From: Panonychus citri | Taxonomy: Eukaryota; Arthropoda; Arachnida; Trombidiformes; Tetranychidae | Direction: 5' to 3' | NCBI RefSeq assembly: GCF_014898815.1 | Contig: NW_026515482.1 | Coordinates: 1,240,001 to 1,304,000, forward strand | DNA length: 64,000 bases | Shown here: one piece after another, positions 48,401-59,895 of the stretch | Layout: every line of letters starts with the position of its first letter | Numbering within the stretch: position 1 is the stretch's first letter | Program-made: the position numbers and the translations under genes | Notes under the pieces: generated by a model | Database searches by the model: none | Seen by the model: only the letters and a program-made list of their open reading frames with translations | What the model was told of the DNA's origin: nothing

Positions 48401-51400
48401 TTTCGCCGGAAACAAATCATGTAAACATTTCAATCTAATTTAATCATGATAATTGTGATCATGTTTTACTTTCGTTTTCAAATAATTTACATGAGAAAAT
48501 AACGTGGCTTTTGTGTATACAAGTTATTAAATTGTTACAATCAGCGTGGTAGTTGATCGTCGAGGTCAATTGAATTGTTGTTAATTATTACAATTCAATT
48601 TGAATTAATTCCCTTGTTTCCAAACTTTGAAAAAGTAACAAAAAAAGCAGCAATTTAATTCTTGGTTAATCAAATGTTAACAATCAAATTGTACTTAATT
48701 TTTGCCACCCAATGATTATCCTTATGACCTGTTAATGATTTAGATGATTTTGATTAACTCTCTTACTAATAATTAACTTAATTGTTGAATTTTCTTTTCT
48801 ATTCTTTAGTTTCTTAGCTACAGATTCAATTCGGAAAATGTCCGATTAGCGTCTTCCATTGCTTTTCTATTCGGAACTGTACCTTACATGGGTGTCGTCC
48901 TTTATGGTCCGTCACTGGCCTTAAGTTCAGGTTAGACTCGATTAATAATTAAACCATTGTGCAAACTAATTGTTGCATTAACTTTTAATTGTTCACAGTT
49001 ACTCCACTTTCTACATCATCATCAATTCTTGTCATTGGTGCTATTTGTACATTTTATACTTCAATCGTAAGTATTAACAACCTTAATCCTTAATTATATT
49101 GCAATTGTCCTTTATGTAAACTAAACTGAATCAATTTGATGGTTAAAAATTGATTAATTTACAATCGTCACTTAATTAACAATTATTATTACCTTGAAAT
49201 CAATGATTTACACTCTAAATTTAATCAGATCACCAGAAAATTGATCGCCCAACACTTATATTTTTCCCCAAGTTAAATCAATCAAATATTCAGTTTTACT
49301 AATACATGTACTTATAAAAAAGTCATCTTACAATTTACTAATTAAACTAATTATCTAATTTACAGGGAGGTATTCGTGCTGTTGTATGGACAGATACATT
49401 ACAAGTATTCCTTATGTTTGCTGGGTTGCTTGCAGTCATGTGGAGAGTAAGTTAACTAATCAAATGCTTAGTTAATTGTTCAACAATAGAATCCGAAAGA
49501 GCTGATAATTTAATTTGATTGTTTTTCAGGGATTTTACTTGGTCGGTGGTTTTTCTGAAGCATTCAGAATCGCCAATGAACGAGGTAGAATTGAATTCAC
49601 AAAGTAAGACAATTGTTCACAATTGACCTTCCATTTAAATTTTTTTTCAATTACAACTATTGTAACATACAGACAAAGACTTTGAGTTTGCAATCACTTG
49701 TTGATTCACTTGCTCAGGTAATGTTCCGTAATGACCAGGTAAAGTTAACTGCTAATGTCCAATTAGATGACCACTTTAAGGGATTATATCGTATGATTGA
49801 ATTGAGTTTATCTCTCGTTGATTGTATTTAACTGCATGAAAGAATCTACAAGTTGCAAAGTCAAAGTCTTTGGCTGTATTTCACTATATGTCTAGTAGAT
49901 TAACTAATTGTCAATTGTTTTCTAATCATTTTTTTAGCTTATCCATTGATCCATGGGCATCAAATAACTTTTGGAACGCTGTTCTTGGAATGGGAATCAT
50001 GTGGATTGGAAACTATTGTACAACTCAAACTGAAGTTCAACGATATTGTAATGTAGATAGTAGAAAGAAAGCAAAATTGTAAGTTAATTGTTAACAATTT
50101 ATTCCTCCAACTCTTTTTGATTATAAACTTGTCCTTTTTTCTTACATATTGTATTTATATTAATAATTTAGATCAATTTATGTGAATCTAATTGGTGTTG
50201 TTTCAATTATATGTGTTGCCTGTTTAAGTGGAGTCGCTATTTTTGCTTATTATGCTGACTGTGATCCAATGAAGGCTGGAATTATTCATAAAAAAGACCA
50301 GGTAATTACAATCAATGAATCAAATGATAATTTGTATCAGAAAGTTAACAATTATCATCGGAATTACCAACAAGCAAAACAATCATCGTCGTCTCAATAA
50401 CGCAATTATAATTCAATGATAGTGATGATGGTTTTAACGATTGCAAAACAAGATGAATTTTAAAATAAGATTAATTGATTTACCAGGATTGTGACGATTA
50501 CAATTTACCTGAATGAGGGTTAACTGTTTAATTGCGTTAATCAAGTGAAATGAGAAAGGAAAACAAGAAAAACTGATCATCGTCAGAGTAAAAATGATTA
50601 CTACAATTTCTGTGTCTAAAAAAGTAGAAAAACTTCAAATTTCTCAACAAGAGCATCAACTATTTCTCTCTCATCTTGCAAAAACCCCTCCGGGCATAAG
50701 AAAACCCTTGCAATGTTTTCGCAATAAATATACCAGATACATTGAACTACCTGATGAGCTGATAACTTTGAAAGGATTAAATTAATGATTGAGCTAATTT
50801 TAGATGATTACGGATAATAGAGTTGATTAGTTTTCATTTGGAAGTGATTATAATTAAGATAATCCCAATGAATCTGATTAACTCAATACTTTTGCTTCCA
50901 TACTCATCATTATCCTGATAATCCCAATTACTTTTGATGTGTAATTGTGTTAATTATTACCTGTCATCAATCATTATTTTCATATTATCTTATTGAACAT
51001 TGTAATTATTTAATCAACAAATGTTTCATTTCTTCAATGATGACATACTCAACAATCAATACAACCAATTTAACTTAATTGTTGTCTCGATTTCAATGTC
51101 ATTTATTGTGATCATTTTTTTTATTAGCTGTTAGTTTGTCTATATACATTTACTATTACATTATATTAATAGTTGATGATGGTAGGCTTAATTATTTAAT
51201 CAATCAGTTTGATTGACAATTAGATGGCTAATTATCAACTTAATTATGAACACTTTTTCTAATTTCTATTATTATTTACACTTAATTAACAGTCTGATTG
51301 ATTTTTACTTTGAGTAAAACAAGTTATATCACTTTAAGGAAATCTTGATTATAACAATCAAATAATTATTAACTTTGTTCAGATTGATTGTTATCATTAA

Positions 51401-53222
51401 ATTGAATAAGAATTGAAATGATTTGAATGATTTAAATAATCTGAAATTAACTTAAATTTCCAAGGATATTTGAATCAATCAAATCAGTCTGTGTCTGTGA
51501 AAAAATTAAAAGTAACGTTAATTAAATCATCTGATTTCTAGGATTTCCCGAGAAATGATTATCCAAATCTAATCATTAGTTAATTACAGTTTTCTTTTGA
51601 TTTTGATAATCGTTTTACTTTCATAACCAACAATTAACAATGACATGAGAGATTTATTCATTTGAACAATTAAAGTAACAGTTAGACTTTAATTTACAAT
51701 TACAAAAAGTGTTCCATTAATTATGATTGTTTCCTGATTTTTTTTCGCGCTCTCTTTGTTGATAATATTAATAAAATCTAAATGCACATGAAGATTTGAC
51801 TTAATTAACTGATTGTTTGACTAATTTATTTATTTTTGTTCTCTCCTTATAATTAAGCTTGTTCCTTATTTTGTCATGGAGACTTTGAGTTCATTTCCTG
51901 GAGTTCCTGGTCTTTTTGTATCTGGGGTATTCAGCGCTTCCCTGTCAACACTTTCCTCTGGATTTAATGCTCTATCAGCTGTTACCTGGGACGATTTCTT
52001 GAAACAAACTCGATTCGGTAAAATGAGTGAGAGTAAAATAAAATTAGTCAACAAAATGACCGCTGCTTTTATGGTATACTGACCATTATCATGGCCTTTC
52101 TTGCTGGACGAATCGGTTCAGTTTTACAAGCAGCAATTTCTTTAGCTGGATGTCTAGTTGGTCCACTCTTAGGTCTTTATATTATGGCCATTTTCGTCCC
52201 GTTCGCAAATGTCCGAGTAAGTAAACAATCAATTCTTATTCTAATATAATAATTTTCTAATATTTCATATTATCATTAATACGATTTTTTTATCCTCTTT
52301 TCTTTTTTGACCTTAGGGTGTTTTGGCTGGTCTTTTCTCGGGAATCGGATTTAGTACTTTCGTCTTAACTGGTTCACTTATGTATCCAAAAATTGAAGTT
52401 GACAAAGCAACTTCAATCACTGGGTGTCTAAATTTACCGAATCGCAATATGACCTCGCCTTTTGATACTCTAACACCCGCTGGTTATGAAACTGTTGGAA
52501 TTTTAAAATTATTTCATATTACATTCCTGTTAGTGCCCGTTATTGGTTTCGTTATTAGTTTAAGTGTGGCTTTAGTCACAAGTCTTTTGACAGGTTTGTT
52601 GATTGACATTTGATCAATATTTACATTATTTGTTATTGTTGTGGTTACATAATCAAGGAAATTAATTGTTTACTTTTACTCCTTTTTTACCCTTTTTCGT
52701 TATTTGATTAACATTAATTTAGGTGGAAGAGACAAAATTCCCAATGTTGATACAAGTGCTATGAGCAAATTGATCTGGAGTATTTGGCCTGAATCATATT
52801 TACCACCCAAAGTACCAATTGTCCAGGTAATTGTTCAAGATTCAACAATAACTGATCAACTACCATCCGATTGAACAACAAACAATCCCAATAATTGATC
52901 ATCTTTTAACCATCACAATCAATATTTTTACTTATCATTTAACAAAAATTAATCAATTGTTATGAATATTGTACAGAGATATTTTAATCTAAATACTATT
53001 TTCTAAAATATTTAACACGATTAAACAGAGATTATTGATAATTAGTGATGACTTTAAATCTTGATCAATTTTAATCATTCATCTTAAATTTGATTGTTCA
53101 ATTTTGTTGATTTTCCAATTCGGTATTAATTGTTATTTCGTTTCTTTTTTTTTGATTCTGATTAATAGATGACCAGTGTTGCTATGGACAAGGAACAAAG
53201 AAATGGATCAATTAAAACATAA
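42482..53222 (+). CDS. SLC5-family sodium-coupled monocarboxylate/multivitamin transporter-like
   Basis: Twelve exons: 42482-42595, 43186-43431 (duplicated at 43836-44081), 48810-48930, 48999-49066, 49366-49446, 49530-49603, 49938-50078, 50172-50301, 51858-52216, 52317-52593, 52723-52826, 53169-53222. Using one copy of exon 2 and restoring one missing base in exon 9, the protein is 589 residues with about 13 TM helices, the usual SLC5 size. Signatures are GGIRAVVWTDTLQ, QRYCNV, DQLVPYFV and SLSTLSSGFNALSAVTWDDF. The nearest groups are SLC5A6/A8/A12, Na+-driven uptake of monocarboxylates or biotin/pantothenate at the plasma membrane. Exon 9 is 359 bases where phase requires 360; the T-run at 52068-52071 is one short, so the frame breaks at AAF|GILTII. 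Exon 2 is present twice. Confidence 0.88.
42830..43479. repeat. Tandem exon-2 duplication, unit 1
   Basis: About 650 bases repeated head to tail with 43480-44129. Only a few differences are visible (for example GTGAAGG/GTAAAGG and TTCCTAAAGCC/TTGCTAAACCC, plus a T-run length change). Both units are bounded by TC-rich microsatellite. Confidence 0.95.
43480..44129. repeat. Tandem exon-2 duplication, unit 2
   Basis: Contains the second exon 2 (43836-44081), which I see as identical to 43186-43431 and which has the same acceptor, donor and phase 0 at both ends. Confidence 0.95.
44130..48809 (+). other. Long SLC5 intron, no gene found
   Basis: Rest of a 4.7-kb intron, far longer than other introns in the window. 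It is AT-rich and crowded with AATTGT/ACAATT-type words. No ORF with coding character and no RNA gene is recognised; a 61-codon frame at 47741-47926 shows no features. Confidence 0.6.
50302..51857 (+). other. SLC5 intron 8, no clear gene
   Basis: 1.56-kb intron. A 63-codon frame at 50594-50785 includes a locally less AT-rich patch (AACCCCTCCGGGC at 50684). It has no recognised domain and may be a fragment of an inserted sequence. Confidence 0.5.
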
Positions 53223-54055
53223 ACAATTTAAATTCTTATTTTGAACAATTAACTACAATTTAAACTACACATTCGTAATGAGATTGATCATCTTAATCTC
53301 TTTCTCAATCTTGTCTATGTAACTAAATCTTTTTAATTATTATTACTATTATTTTAATTGATTAACTTTCATCTTTTTTTCCCAATAATTTTGGAAAAAT
53401 GTTAACCAAGTGTTATATTATTTATATATAATTAATTGCAAACATAAATCAAAGTGATTACTATTTTATAAACAACACAATTAAAAAATGAAGACAATTT
53501 TTTTTCCTAACGACAAGTTTTTATTTCCTATGAATGAAACAAAAAACAATAAAAAGATTACTATTATTATCACTATAATCATGTTGGCTTCAACTTTAAC
53601 AATTAACATTTACCTTTTAACGTGTTTTTGATTGTAAACAATTAACGAGAGATAATGAGTATGATTGGAAAAAAGAAAACAATATGAGAATAGAAACAAT
53701 TTCTGATGATAATTAAGTGATGAAGATGAAGAAAAGGATAATAGTTAATGGATTGTAAGAGGTGAGAGAGTGAGAGAGTGAGTGTGTTAATCTGATGATT
53801 TTTGACCCTTTACCAATCCGGTAGAAGGAGATTAAGATTAACTGGATTTAAGAAGTGATTTTGGTTATGATTGGTTGAGACTTTCTGGTCACTTTCCCTA
53901 TTTTTTTACTTCTTTTTTTATGTTTAAAAGGATCATGTTGATGGACCTTCCGGTTTGTTTGGTCATTTCGTCTTCCGTTTTCATCCAGTCAAGTTGAACA
54001 CGTTTCCATTTATCACTTGGTCTTTTTTTGTATCTCTTTCCAACTCTCTGTGAAA
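53223..54055. other. Intergenic stretch
   Basis: 833 AT-rich bases between the SLC5 stop and the next plus-strand gene. It should hold the SLC5 3' UTR and the promoter of the cysteine-rich protein. No gene is seen. Confidence 0.6.
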
Positions 54056-54896
54056 ATGAATCTCTATCATTTTGTCCTTGTTATTTTGTCAATTTCTGCA
54101 GGTATTGTTTTCTTAATTGTTGCAAGTTAATTGTTCTGATGTTAATTGTTGTTTTCTTTTTCTTTCCATAGTTAAGGCTTCGTCTTGTCACCTACGGGAG
54201 TTGGACTATTGTGCTGCATCTCTTATGGTCTTTGTCCAAAATCAGGGTGAGAATTTTTGTCTTCCCCAACTGAACTACTTGAAATTTGGATTTCGATTTG
54301 AGGTTTTAATTGTTTGTTCATTTTCGTTCTCAGATCCTCCAACAACCGATGCTGGAATCGATCGACATTGTCAGTTTATTCGGGAGGCCAATGATTGTAC
54401 CAGAAACTTTACCAACAAATGTACCACTCCAATGCAACGGGAATTGATTGAGTTCATCATCGTCGGTGGTAAAAGTGTCACTGAAGATTTTTGTCGATCG
54501 GGTTCTTCTCTTCGTGAATATTATAAGCAGAACGCTCAATGTTTGGTTCGAGCTCGATCAGAATCCAAACATTGTTACAGAGATTTACAAGTTGCTGTAG
54601 AGAAAATTTCTTCAACCGATTGGGAGAATCGTCTCTCTTTGGGCTGTTGTGGCTTCAATAGGTTCCAAAAATGTACTGGGTCAATCGTTAAATCGCTTTG
54701 TGGTCAAGATGTCGTCGATTTGGGCCGAAAGATAATGCATATGATCACATCGAGAATTCCGGATATTGTCTGTCAATCTTTCCAATCAACAAGTGATCTT
54801 TGTGTTAACATTTTACCAAAATCTGGTTCACTTCCATTGGGACATAATGCCGAGAGTCTCTTAGCTCGGTTTTTCTCATCTTTTACCAATTTTTAA
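54056..54896 (+). CDS. Secreted cysteine-rich protein of unknown function
   Basis: Three exons, 54056-54101, 54172-54246 and 54334-54896, phases agree, 227 residues. Exon 1 encodes a signal peptide (MNLYHFVLVILSISA). The mature part has about 14 Cys in a helical-looking pattern, including a C-x-L-x2-L-D-x-C start, a central LGCCGFNRFQKC motif and a final C-x8-C pair. This pattern resembles uncharacterised secreted arthropod proteins with a CC-x-F/Y-x5-6-C core (27-kDa haemolymph glycoprotein-like). That resemblance is from memory and the function is unknown. There are no membrane segments after the signal peptide. Extracellular or haemolymph location is inferred. Confidence 0.8.
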
Positions 54897-55227
54897 ATTA
54901 GATTTGATTACAATCAATTTGATAAGACATAATAATAAACAATAACTACTTGTTATTTGCATAGTAATAAGAAAACAACAAAAAAAATAAACAGCATTTG
55001 AAAATTGATAACATGAAATAATAGTTTCTGGTGATTAAACTGTTTGCCTAAATGTAATATGATTTGAGGTTAGGAAAACAATGAATAGGATTAATGAGTA
55101 GAGTAAAAATAATATAAATCTGATTTGTAAATGATAAATTGGAAATCTTTGGTAGTAATAAATAGAGTTAACGATTGGTTTTTCTATGTAATTTGATCCT
55201 CTTTTATAATTGATTTTGAAATTTGGA
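54897..55227. other. Convergent 3' region
   Basis: 331 bases between the cysteine-rich protein (+) and the HFM1-like gene (-), very AT-rich. AATAAA-type signals occur (for example near 54931 and 54988 on the + strand). No gene is seen. Confidence 0.6.
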
Positions 55228-58200
55228 CTAGATATTAAAGTCGGTGGGTAAATCCATATCGTCGTCATCCATGAGATAAGAATAATCATCTTCTAGTTCA
55301 GGAATCATCGCTTGGTTTTCGTATAAACCATCAATCCCTTTCATGACATCGCTATGAGGTTCTTTGGGCTTTGGTTTTGGTTTAGGTTTTGGTTTTTGTT
55401 TTGGTTTTGGTTTGAAGATTTGAATTTCTTCATCTTCAGATAACTGAATTTCGTCTAATTCATCAGTAAATCGGACTGTGCCGGGTGTGTCTTTTTGAGG
55501 TTTTTTACCCCTTGAAGGTGATGGTTTGAAAATATTATCACATTGATTTATTGCTTGGATACGACGAACTGTTTCTTGTTCATTAGTCAATAGATATTTT
55601 GGAAGATATTCCAATGAAATGTCAGTGCCAACGTAATAATCGTCAATATAGTGGATGAAAATAGACGAAGCTACCGGAGGAACATTCAAGAACCTTTCGT
55701 ATAAACCGTTCTCTTTGATCAATCGTCTGTCAAATATTCGTTGTTTCTCCAAGATTCTGTGATCCTGATCGCCGATCAATAAGACGCAAGCATGATTTTC
55801 AATTCTTCGAGAATCATTTTTCACTATTTCCCAGTTGGTCATATGAATTTTAATGGTTATGGCCTGAGGGAAACCAATGGCCGATGTTTTTCTTGCTCTC
55901 TCAATGGTAACTGTATACTTTGGAATCCTTTGACTTTCTTTGATAACAAATTCACCAAAGGTTATATGTCGACGGCAAAACATTTCAATTGTTCGAGGGT
56001 CGGCTGCTTCGATCCGTTGGAAACTTGTTAAATCAGCATCAACCAATCTACTTGAAAGTTCAAGTCCAATCTTGGGAAGTTGTTTAGCAACAAATTTTGA
56101 ATTTTCCCAGATTCCTGCTCGAAGGCATTTAGCTAAGATAATGCAGTTGAGTAAAAATTTCAGGTTAGTAGCTTTAATCATGGCAACATCAACCAAACAC
56201 CGACTAAGCCTTTGACTGACTCTCATTATGTTTCCAGTTTCTTGTAAGAGACTTGAACTCTCTTTTGAAAATGGAATACACCCTAGAGTAGCTTGAATGA
56301 GAACATTGATTTTCATCTCCTTGGTCTTGATCTTTCCAGAGAAAGGGAAACGGATCACACGATTAGTCTCTGTCTTTGATCGAGTGTTAAATTGATTTAA
56401 ATGTTTTTTCTCCGAATTTCTCAGGTTTACATCTTGATTTATATCTCGACATTTTGTTAAAACAATTAACAAATCACGTAAACTTTCACTTCCTTTAAGC
56501 TCCATAAAGGTGCACATCGTTTGATAGGATATTGATTTAATAGCCATCATCCTACCAATTTCGGTCGCTTTAACAGCTCCTGTTTCACCATCGATTTCAA
56601 TGAGTTTATACTTTTTCAATCCATTCAATTCTTTAACACAAATATCTCGAACTTTTTGCTCGACCCGTTCTTCCGTCCAATTTGGATCTAGTGCATAATT
56701 TTGCTTATTTTTATGCACTCGAATATGAAAGAAAGTTGATTGAACCCATTCAACTGCTTGACTAATGGTTGTAATTGTGTGTCTCTCAATTTCAGCCATA
56801 AAAATTTCAGCTAAAGATTGATGAATATTACTTTCGATAACTTTTTCACCGGAGACTAGTTTTTTGTATTTACTCTCATTTTTATCTTTGGTTAAAATAA
56901 TTGCATAACCATGATCATCAAATTGTGGTCTCCCGGCTCTACCCATCATTTGTAAAATTTCAGATTCACCATACTCAACAAAACTACCACTGACATAATG
57001 ACTGGTTCCTTTGATGATAACTAGATGGGCAGGAAAGTTGACACCCATTGCCAAAGTACTGGTAGCAATTAAAACAGGAATAACACCATCAAGAAAAGCA
57101 ACCTCCAGTTTATGACGATCATCGGGGGTAAGGCCAGCATGGTGAAAGCCAATTCCTTTGAGGAGGGTTGCTTTCAGTTTATTGTCACCCAAACTCTTAG
57201 CAAGGATGTACATGGTATTTTTTTGCTCGGGTCGGCAACAGTATGCTGACTCTTTGGCAAGGAATTCAGCAGTTGTTTGACAATCTCTCCGAGTACAAAC
57301 AAATATCAGTGTTGGTCGACCTTTGGAAAACTCTTTAATTATAGATGGTAACTTGTAATTAAGCTTTTGTATGAAGAAAAAGTCATTCACCGAGTCTGGA
57401 CAATTGTAACCAAATACTTTTTTGGTCAATTTAACAGAACGAAATCTATCATCCAAATTGTAACAAACAGCTCCATTGATATCATCTCCTAACCATTGAG
57501 CCATATCATCTGTGTTTGGAGCGGTCGCTGAAACAGCTATGAAACGAAAGTCAAGCTCATTACCAATCTCACGCCTTTGAAGAGCTTTAAATCGTGTGAT
57601 GATAGCTTCCAATTTGGGTCCACGATTTTTATCATTTAAAAGGTGAACTTCGTCAATTAGAATTAGCTTTATAGATTTTACTATTCTATCAAATCCAGCA
57701 AATCGAACCAGGTTATCCCATTTCTCGGGTGTTGCAAAGATAAGGGAACAGTGGGTTAATAAACGATAGTGAGCATCTTCAGAGTCACTAGTCATCTCGA
57801 CACAGCCCAACCCTAGATCATTGAACTTTTTGTGCCAATCAAGGTAACGCTCATGGCAAAGAGTTTTAAGCGGAGCAATGTAAACAACTTTAAATGATGA
57901 AGCAAGTTGGGCAAGTTCAGCTAAATAAAGCATTCGAACGATGGCAAGTTCAAATATAGCTGTTTTACCGGAGCCTGTTGGGGCTGAAATGACCATAGTT
58001 TTACTAGTGTTAAAAGCATCATTGAAGATTTTACTTTGTGCAATGTTGAACTGCTTATAAGCAGAGAAAACAGATCGATAGGCTTCAGGTATCCTTTCAA
58101 CAGGAATTAAATCCTTTGGAAGTTGACGGCTGGCAATTTCAACGGTTATCCTTTTTATTGGACTCACATTGATTAGTGAATACATGTCAATATTATTCAC

Positions 58201-59004
58201 CTCATCAGGTTGGTAATTGTCTATAATTGGTTTCACTGGTTCAACCATTTCAAACTTTTCAAATTTACCAGCCTTTTCTTTTCTCAGTTCTTCCTCGGTA
58301 TCAAATTCATCAAATTCATCGTTATCATCAAGATCAAATAAATTATTCAAATCATCTAATGGATTGTCAGTTATCTTTTGAGTTGGAGGTTTAGATTTTT
58401 CGGGTTTTACTTCGTCACGGAAACATGTTAACAGATTAATGGGTTTTCTGGTTTCATCTTCCTTCTTTACTTCTTTTTCTTCCTCCTCCTCTTCTTCTTC
58501 TAATGCTTGACTAAAGCTTAAACCCTCAACAGCCATGTTAAATATCTCCGATTCTTCTTGAAATTCAGGCTTAAATTTAGGCTTAAATTCTGGTTCAACA
58601 GGAGTAAATGATGAAGATAAATTTCGACTTGTAGATGGTCTCGATTCCACAAGTGGATTGATTGGCATGAATCGAGGTTTTTTCGGAGTCTCATGATGAT
58701 TGTCAAAATTGAGAGAACGTCGTTTAGTTTTAAGAGAAAGTAAAATATCATCTAACAATTTATCATTGTCTTTTTCTTCTCTATTCTCTTTCTCTGATCG
58801 ATATTTAGCCAAATCAAAAAATGGACTCCGAGAATCTTTATCATTAAATTGAATTTCTTTCCTAGAAGAATCAACCGATTTACCATAAGGTCCATTTGAG
58901 GATTGATACTTTGTAGCGGGAAAGAAAGATTTCAATGTACGATTTGATCCACCGGTTGATTGGGGATCCACAAAAATTGACCATTTGGAAGGCTTACCAT
59001 CCAT
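55228..59004 (-). CDS. HFM1: HFM1/MER3-like meiotic DNA helicase, intronless
   Basis: One uninterrupted ORF of 1258 residues from the Met in MDGKPSKW (the upstream in-frame Met adds only 9 hydrophobic residues and is less likely). The N-terminal 300 residues are disordered with Glu and Asp runs. Ski2-like helicase core: motif I APTGSGKT (about residue 338), Ia APLKTLC, DEVH box (about 451), motif III SATAPN, TSTLAMGVNFPAHLVIIKGT, motif VI QMMGRAGRPQFDD (about 690). Winged-helix and Sec63 regions follow (RFPFSGKIKTKEMK, LGCIPF, LILAKCLRAGIWENS-like). The C-terminus has a Lys-Pro repeat and an acidic end. MER3/HFM1 unwinds DNA and stabilises recombination intermediates for meiotic crossovers. 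Sequence along the Sec63 part favours HFM1 over the spliceosomal Brr2 or ASCC3 relatives. Confidence 0.92.
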   Translation of the reverse strand: MDGKPSKWSIFVDPQSTGGSNRTLKSFFPATKYQSSNGPYGKSVDSSRKEIQFNDKDSRSPFFDLAKYRSEKENREEKDNDKLLDDILLSLKTKRRSLNFDNHHETPKKPRFMPINPLVESRPSTSRNLSSSFTPVEPEFKPKFKPEFQEESEIFNMAVEGLSFSQALEEEEEEEEKEVKKEDETRKPINLLTCFRDEVKPEKSKPPTQKITDNPLDDLNNLFDLDDNDEFDEFDTEEELRKEKAGKFEKFEMVEPVKPIIDNYQPDEVNNIDMYSLINVSPIKRITVEIASRQLPKDLIPVERIPEAYRSVFSAYKQFNIAQSKIFNDAFNTSKTMVISAPTGSGKTAIFELAIVRMLYLAELAQLASSFKVVYIAPLKTLCHERYLDWHKKFNDLGLGCVEMTSDSEDAHYRLLTHCSLIFATPEKWDNLVRFAGFDRIVKSIKLILIDEVHLLNDKNRGPKLEAIITRFKALQRREIGNELDFRFIAVSATAPNTDDMAQWLGDDINGAVCYNLDDRFRSVKLTKKVFGYNCPDSVNDFFFIQKLNYKLPSIIKEFSKGRPTLIFVCTRRDCQTTAEFLAKESAYCCRPEQKNTMYILAKSLGDNKLKATLLKGIGFHHAGLTPDDRHKLEVAFLDGVIPVLIATSTLAMGVNFPAHLVIIKGTSHYVSGSFVEYGESEILQMMGRAGRPQFDDHGYAIILTKDKNESKYKKLVSGEKVIESNIHQSLAEIFMAEIERHTITTISQAVEWVQSTFFHIRVHKNKQNYALDPNWTEERVEQKVRDICVKELNGLKKYKLIEIDGETGAVKATEIGRMMAIKSISYQTMCTFMELKGSESLRDLLIVLTKCRDINQDVNLRNSEKKHLNQFNTRSKTETNRVIRFPFSGKIKTKEMKINVLIQATLGCIPFSKESSSLLQETGNIMRVSQRLSRCLVDVAMIKATNLKFLLNCIILAKCLRAGIWENSKFVAKQLPKIGLELSSRLVDADLTSFQRIEAADPRTIEMFCRRHITFGEFVIKESQRIPKYTVTIERARKTSAIGFPQAITIKIHMTNWEIVKNDSRRIENHACVLLIGDQDHRILEKQRIFDRRLIKENGLYERFLNVPPVASSIFIHYIDDYYVGTDISLEYLPKYLLTNEQETVRRIQAINQCDNIFKPSPSRGKKPQKDTPGTVRFTDELDEIQLSEDEEIQIFKPKPKQKPKPKPKPKPKEPHSDVMKGIDGLYENQAMIPELEDDYSYLMDDDDMDLPTDFNI

Positions 59005-59844
59005 AATTAGATTAACAAGGAAACAAAACAAACAAAAATAAACTTCTAATTAATCAAACGTAACAATCGTAATTAACAAAAACTCAGATGAAGAAACAAA
59101 AAGAATTCAATAATTACGCCAAAATTTTAAAAAGAAAAGAACAAAAGTGAAAATAAGTCAACGCCCACATCGAAAAGCGCCAAGTTCAAAAGGGTTAATT
59201 CGAAAATGATGAAAATGAAAATCGAAAAAGAGAAAATTTAATTTCAACTTGATGATAAACGAATTGCAATCAATAAATTGGATGATTTTACCATTTTTGT
59301 CTGATACCCTGATCAGTTTTCCTATTCTTCTGTTGGTTGGACTTTTCTTATTTAGATGCTGGTCAATGATGATGAAGATGATGATCTTTGGGAACCGTTT
59401 ATCAAATTGATTCAGTTCACTTGTCAATAATAATACAAAAGACGAACTTGTAAAAACAAGAGATGATGGAAGATGAAAAGAAAGAGAAGATGAAACAGCA
59501 AAGAAAGAGAGAAAATCAATAATAATAATGAAGAAAAAAAAAGTTTTTCGCCAGAACCGGTTACTAGAATTAAATTGATAACCAACAAGGTTTAGACCAG
59601 AATGTTGATCAAAGTTGATTGTTGGCTTAATTTTTTTTTCTTCTTCATTTTATTATTTTTTTATTTTCGAAATTCAAGTTTTCCATCATCATCATCTTCT
59701 TATACACTTTATCTTCAAAACTAACCTTGTTACTTTCCTATCATCATCTTCTATCCTCTTCAATGATACCAAATGACCTCTGGCTATTTAAAAATGATGA
59801 TGATGGGAGTGGAAATGAAAAATATATTATATGAAAAAAAGGTG

Positions 59845-59895
59845 ATCATTATCATCATCATCATGATGATCATCATGATGATCATCATCATCATT
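59845..59895. repeat. Self-complementary ATC/ATG repeat
   Basis: A run of CAT/ATC and ATG/GAT triplets repeatedly switches sense, containing ATGATGATCATCAT, which is its own reverse complement. It could form a hairpin or cruciform. Confidence 0.85.

Noticed and set aside
50594..50785. 63-codon ORF in SLC5 intron 8
   Set aside because: Lies within a well-supported intron and has no recognised domain. It is mentioned in the intron entry but not called as a gene.
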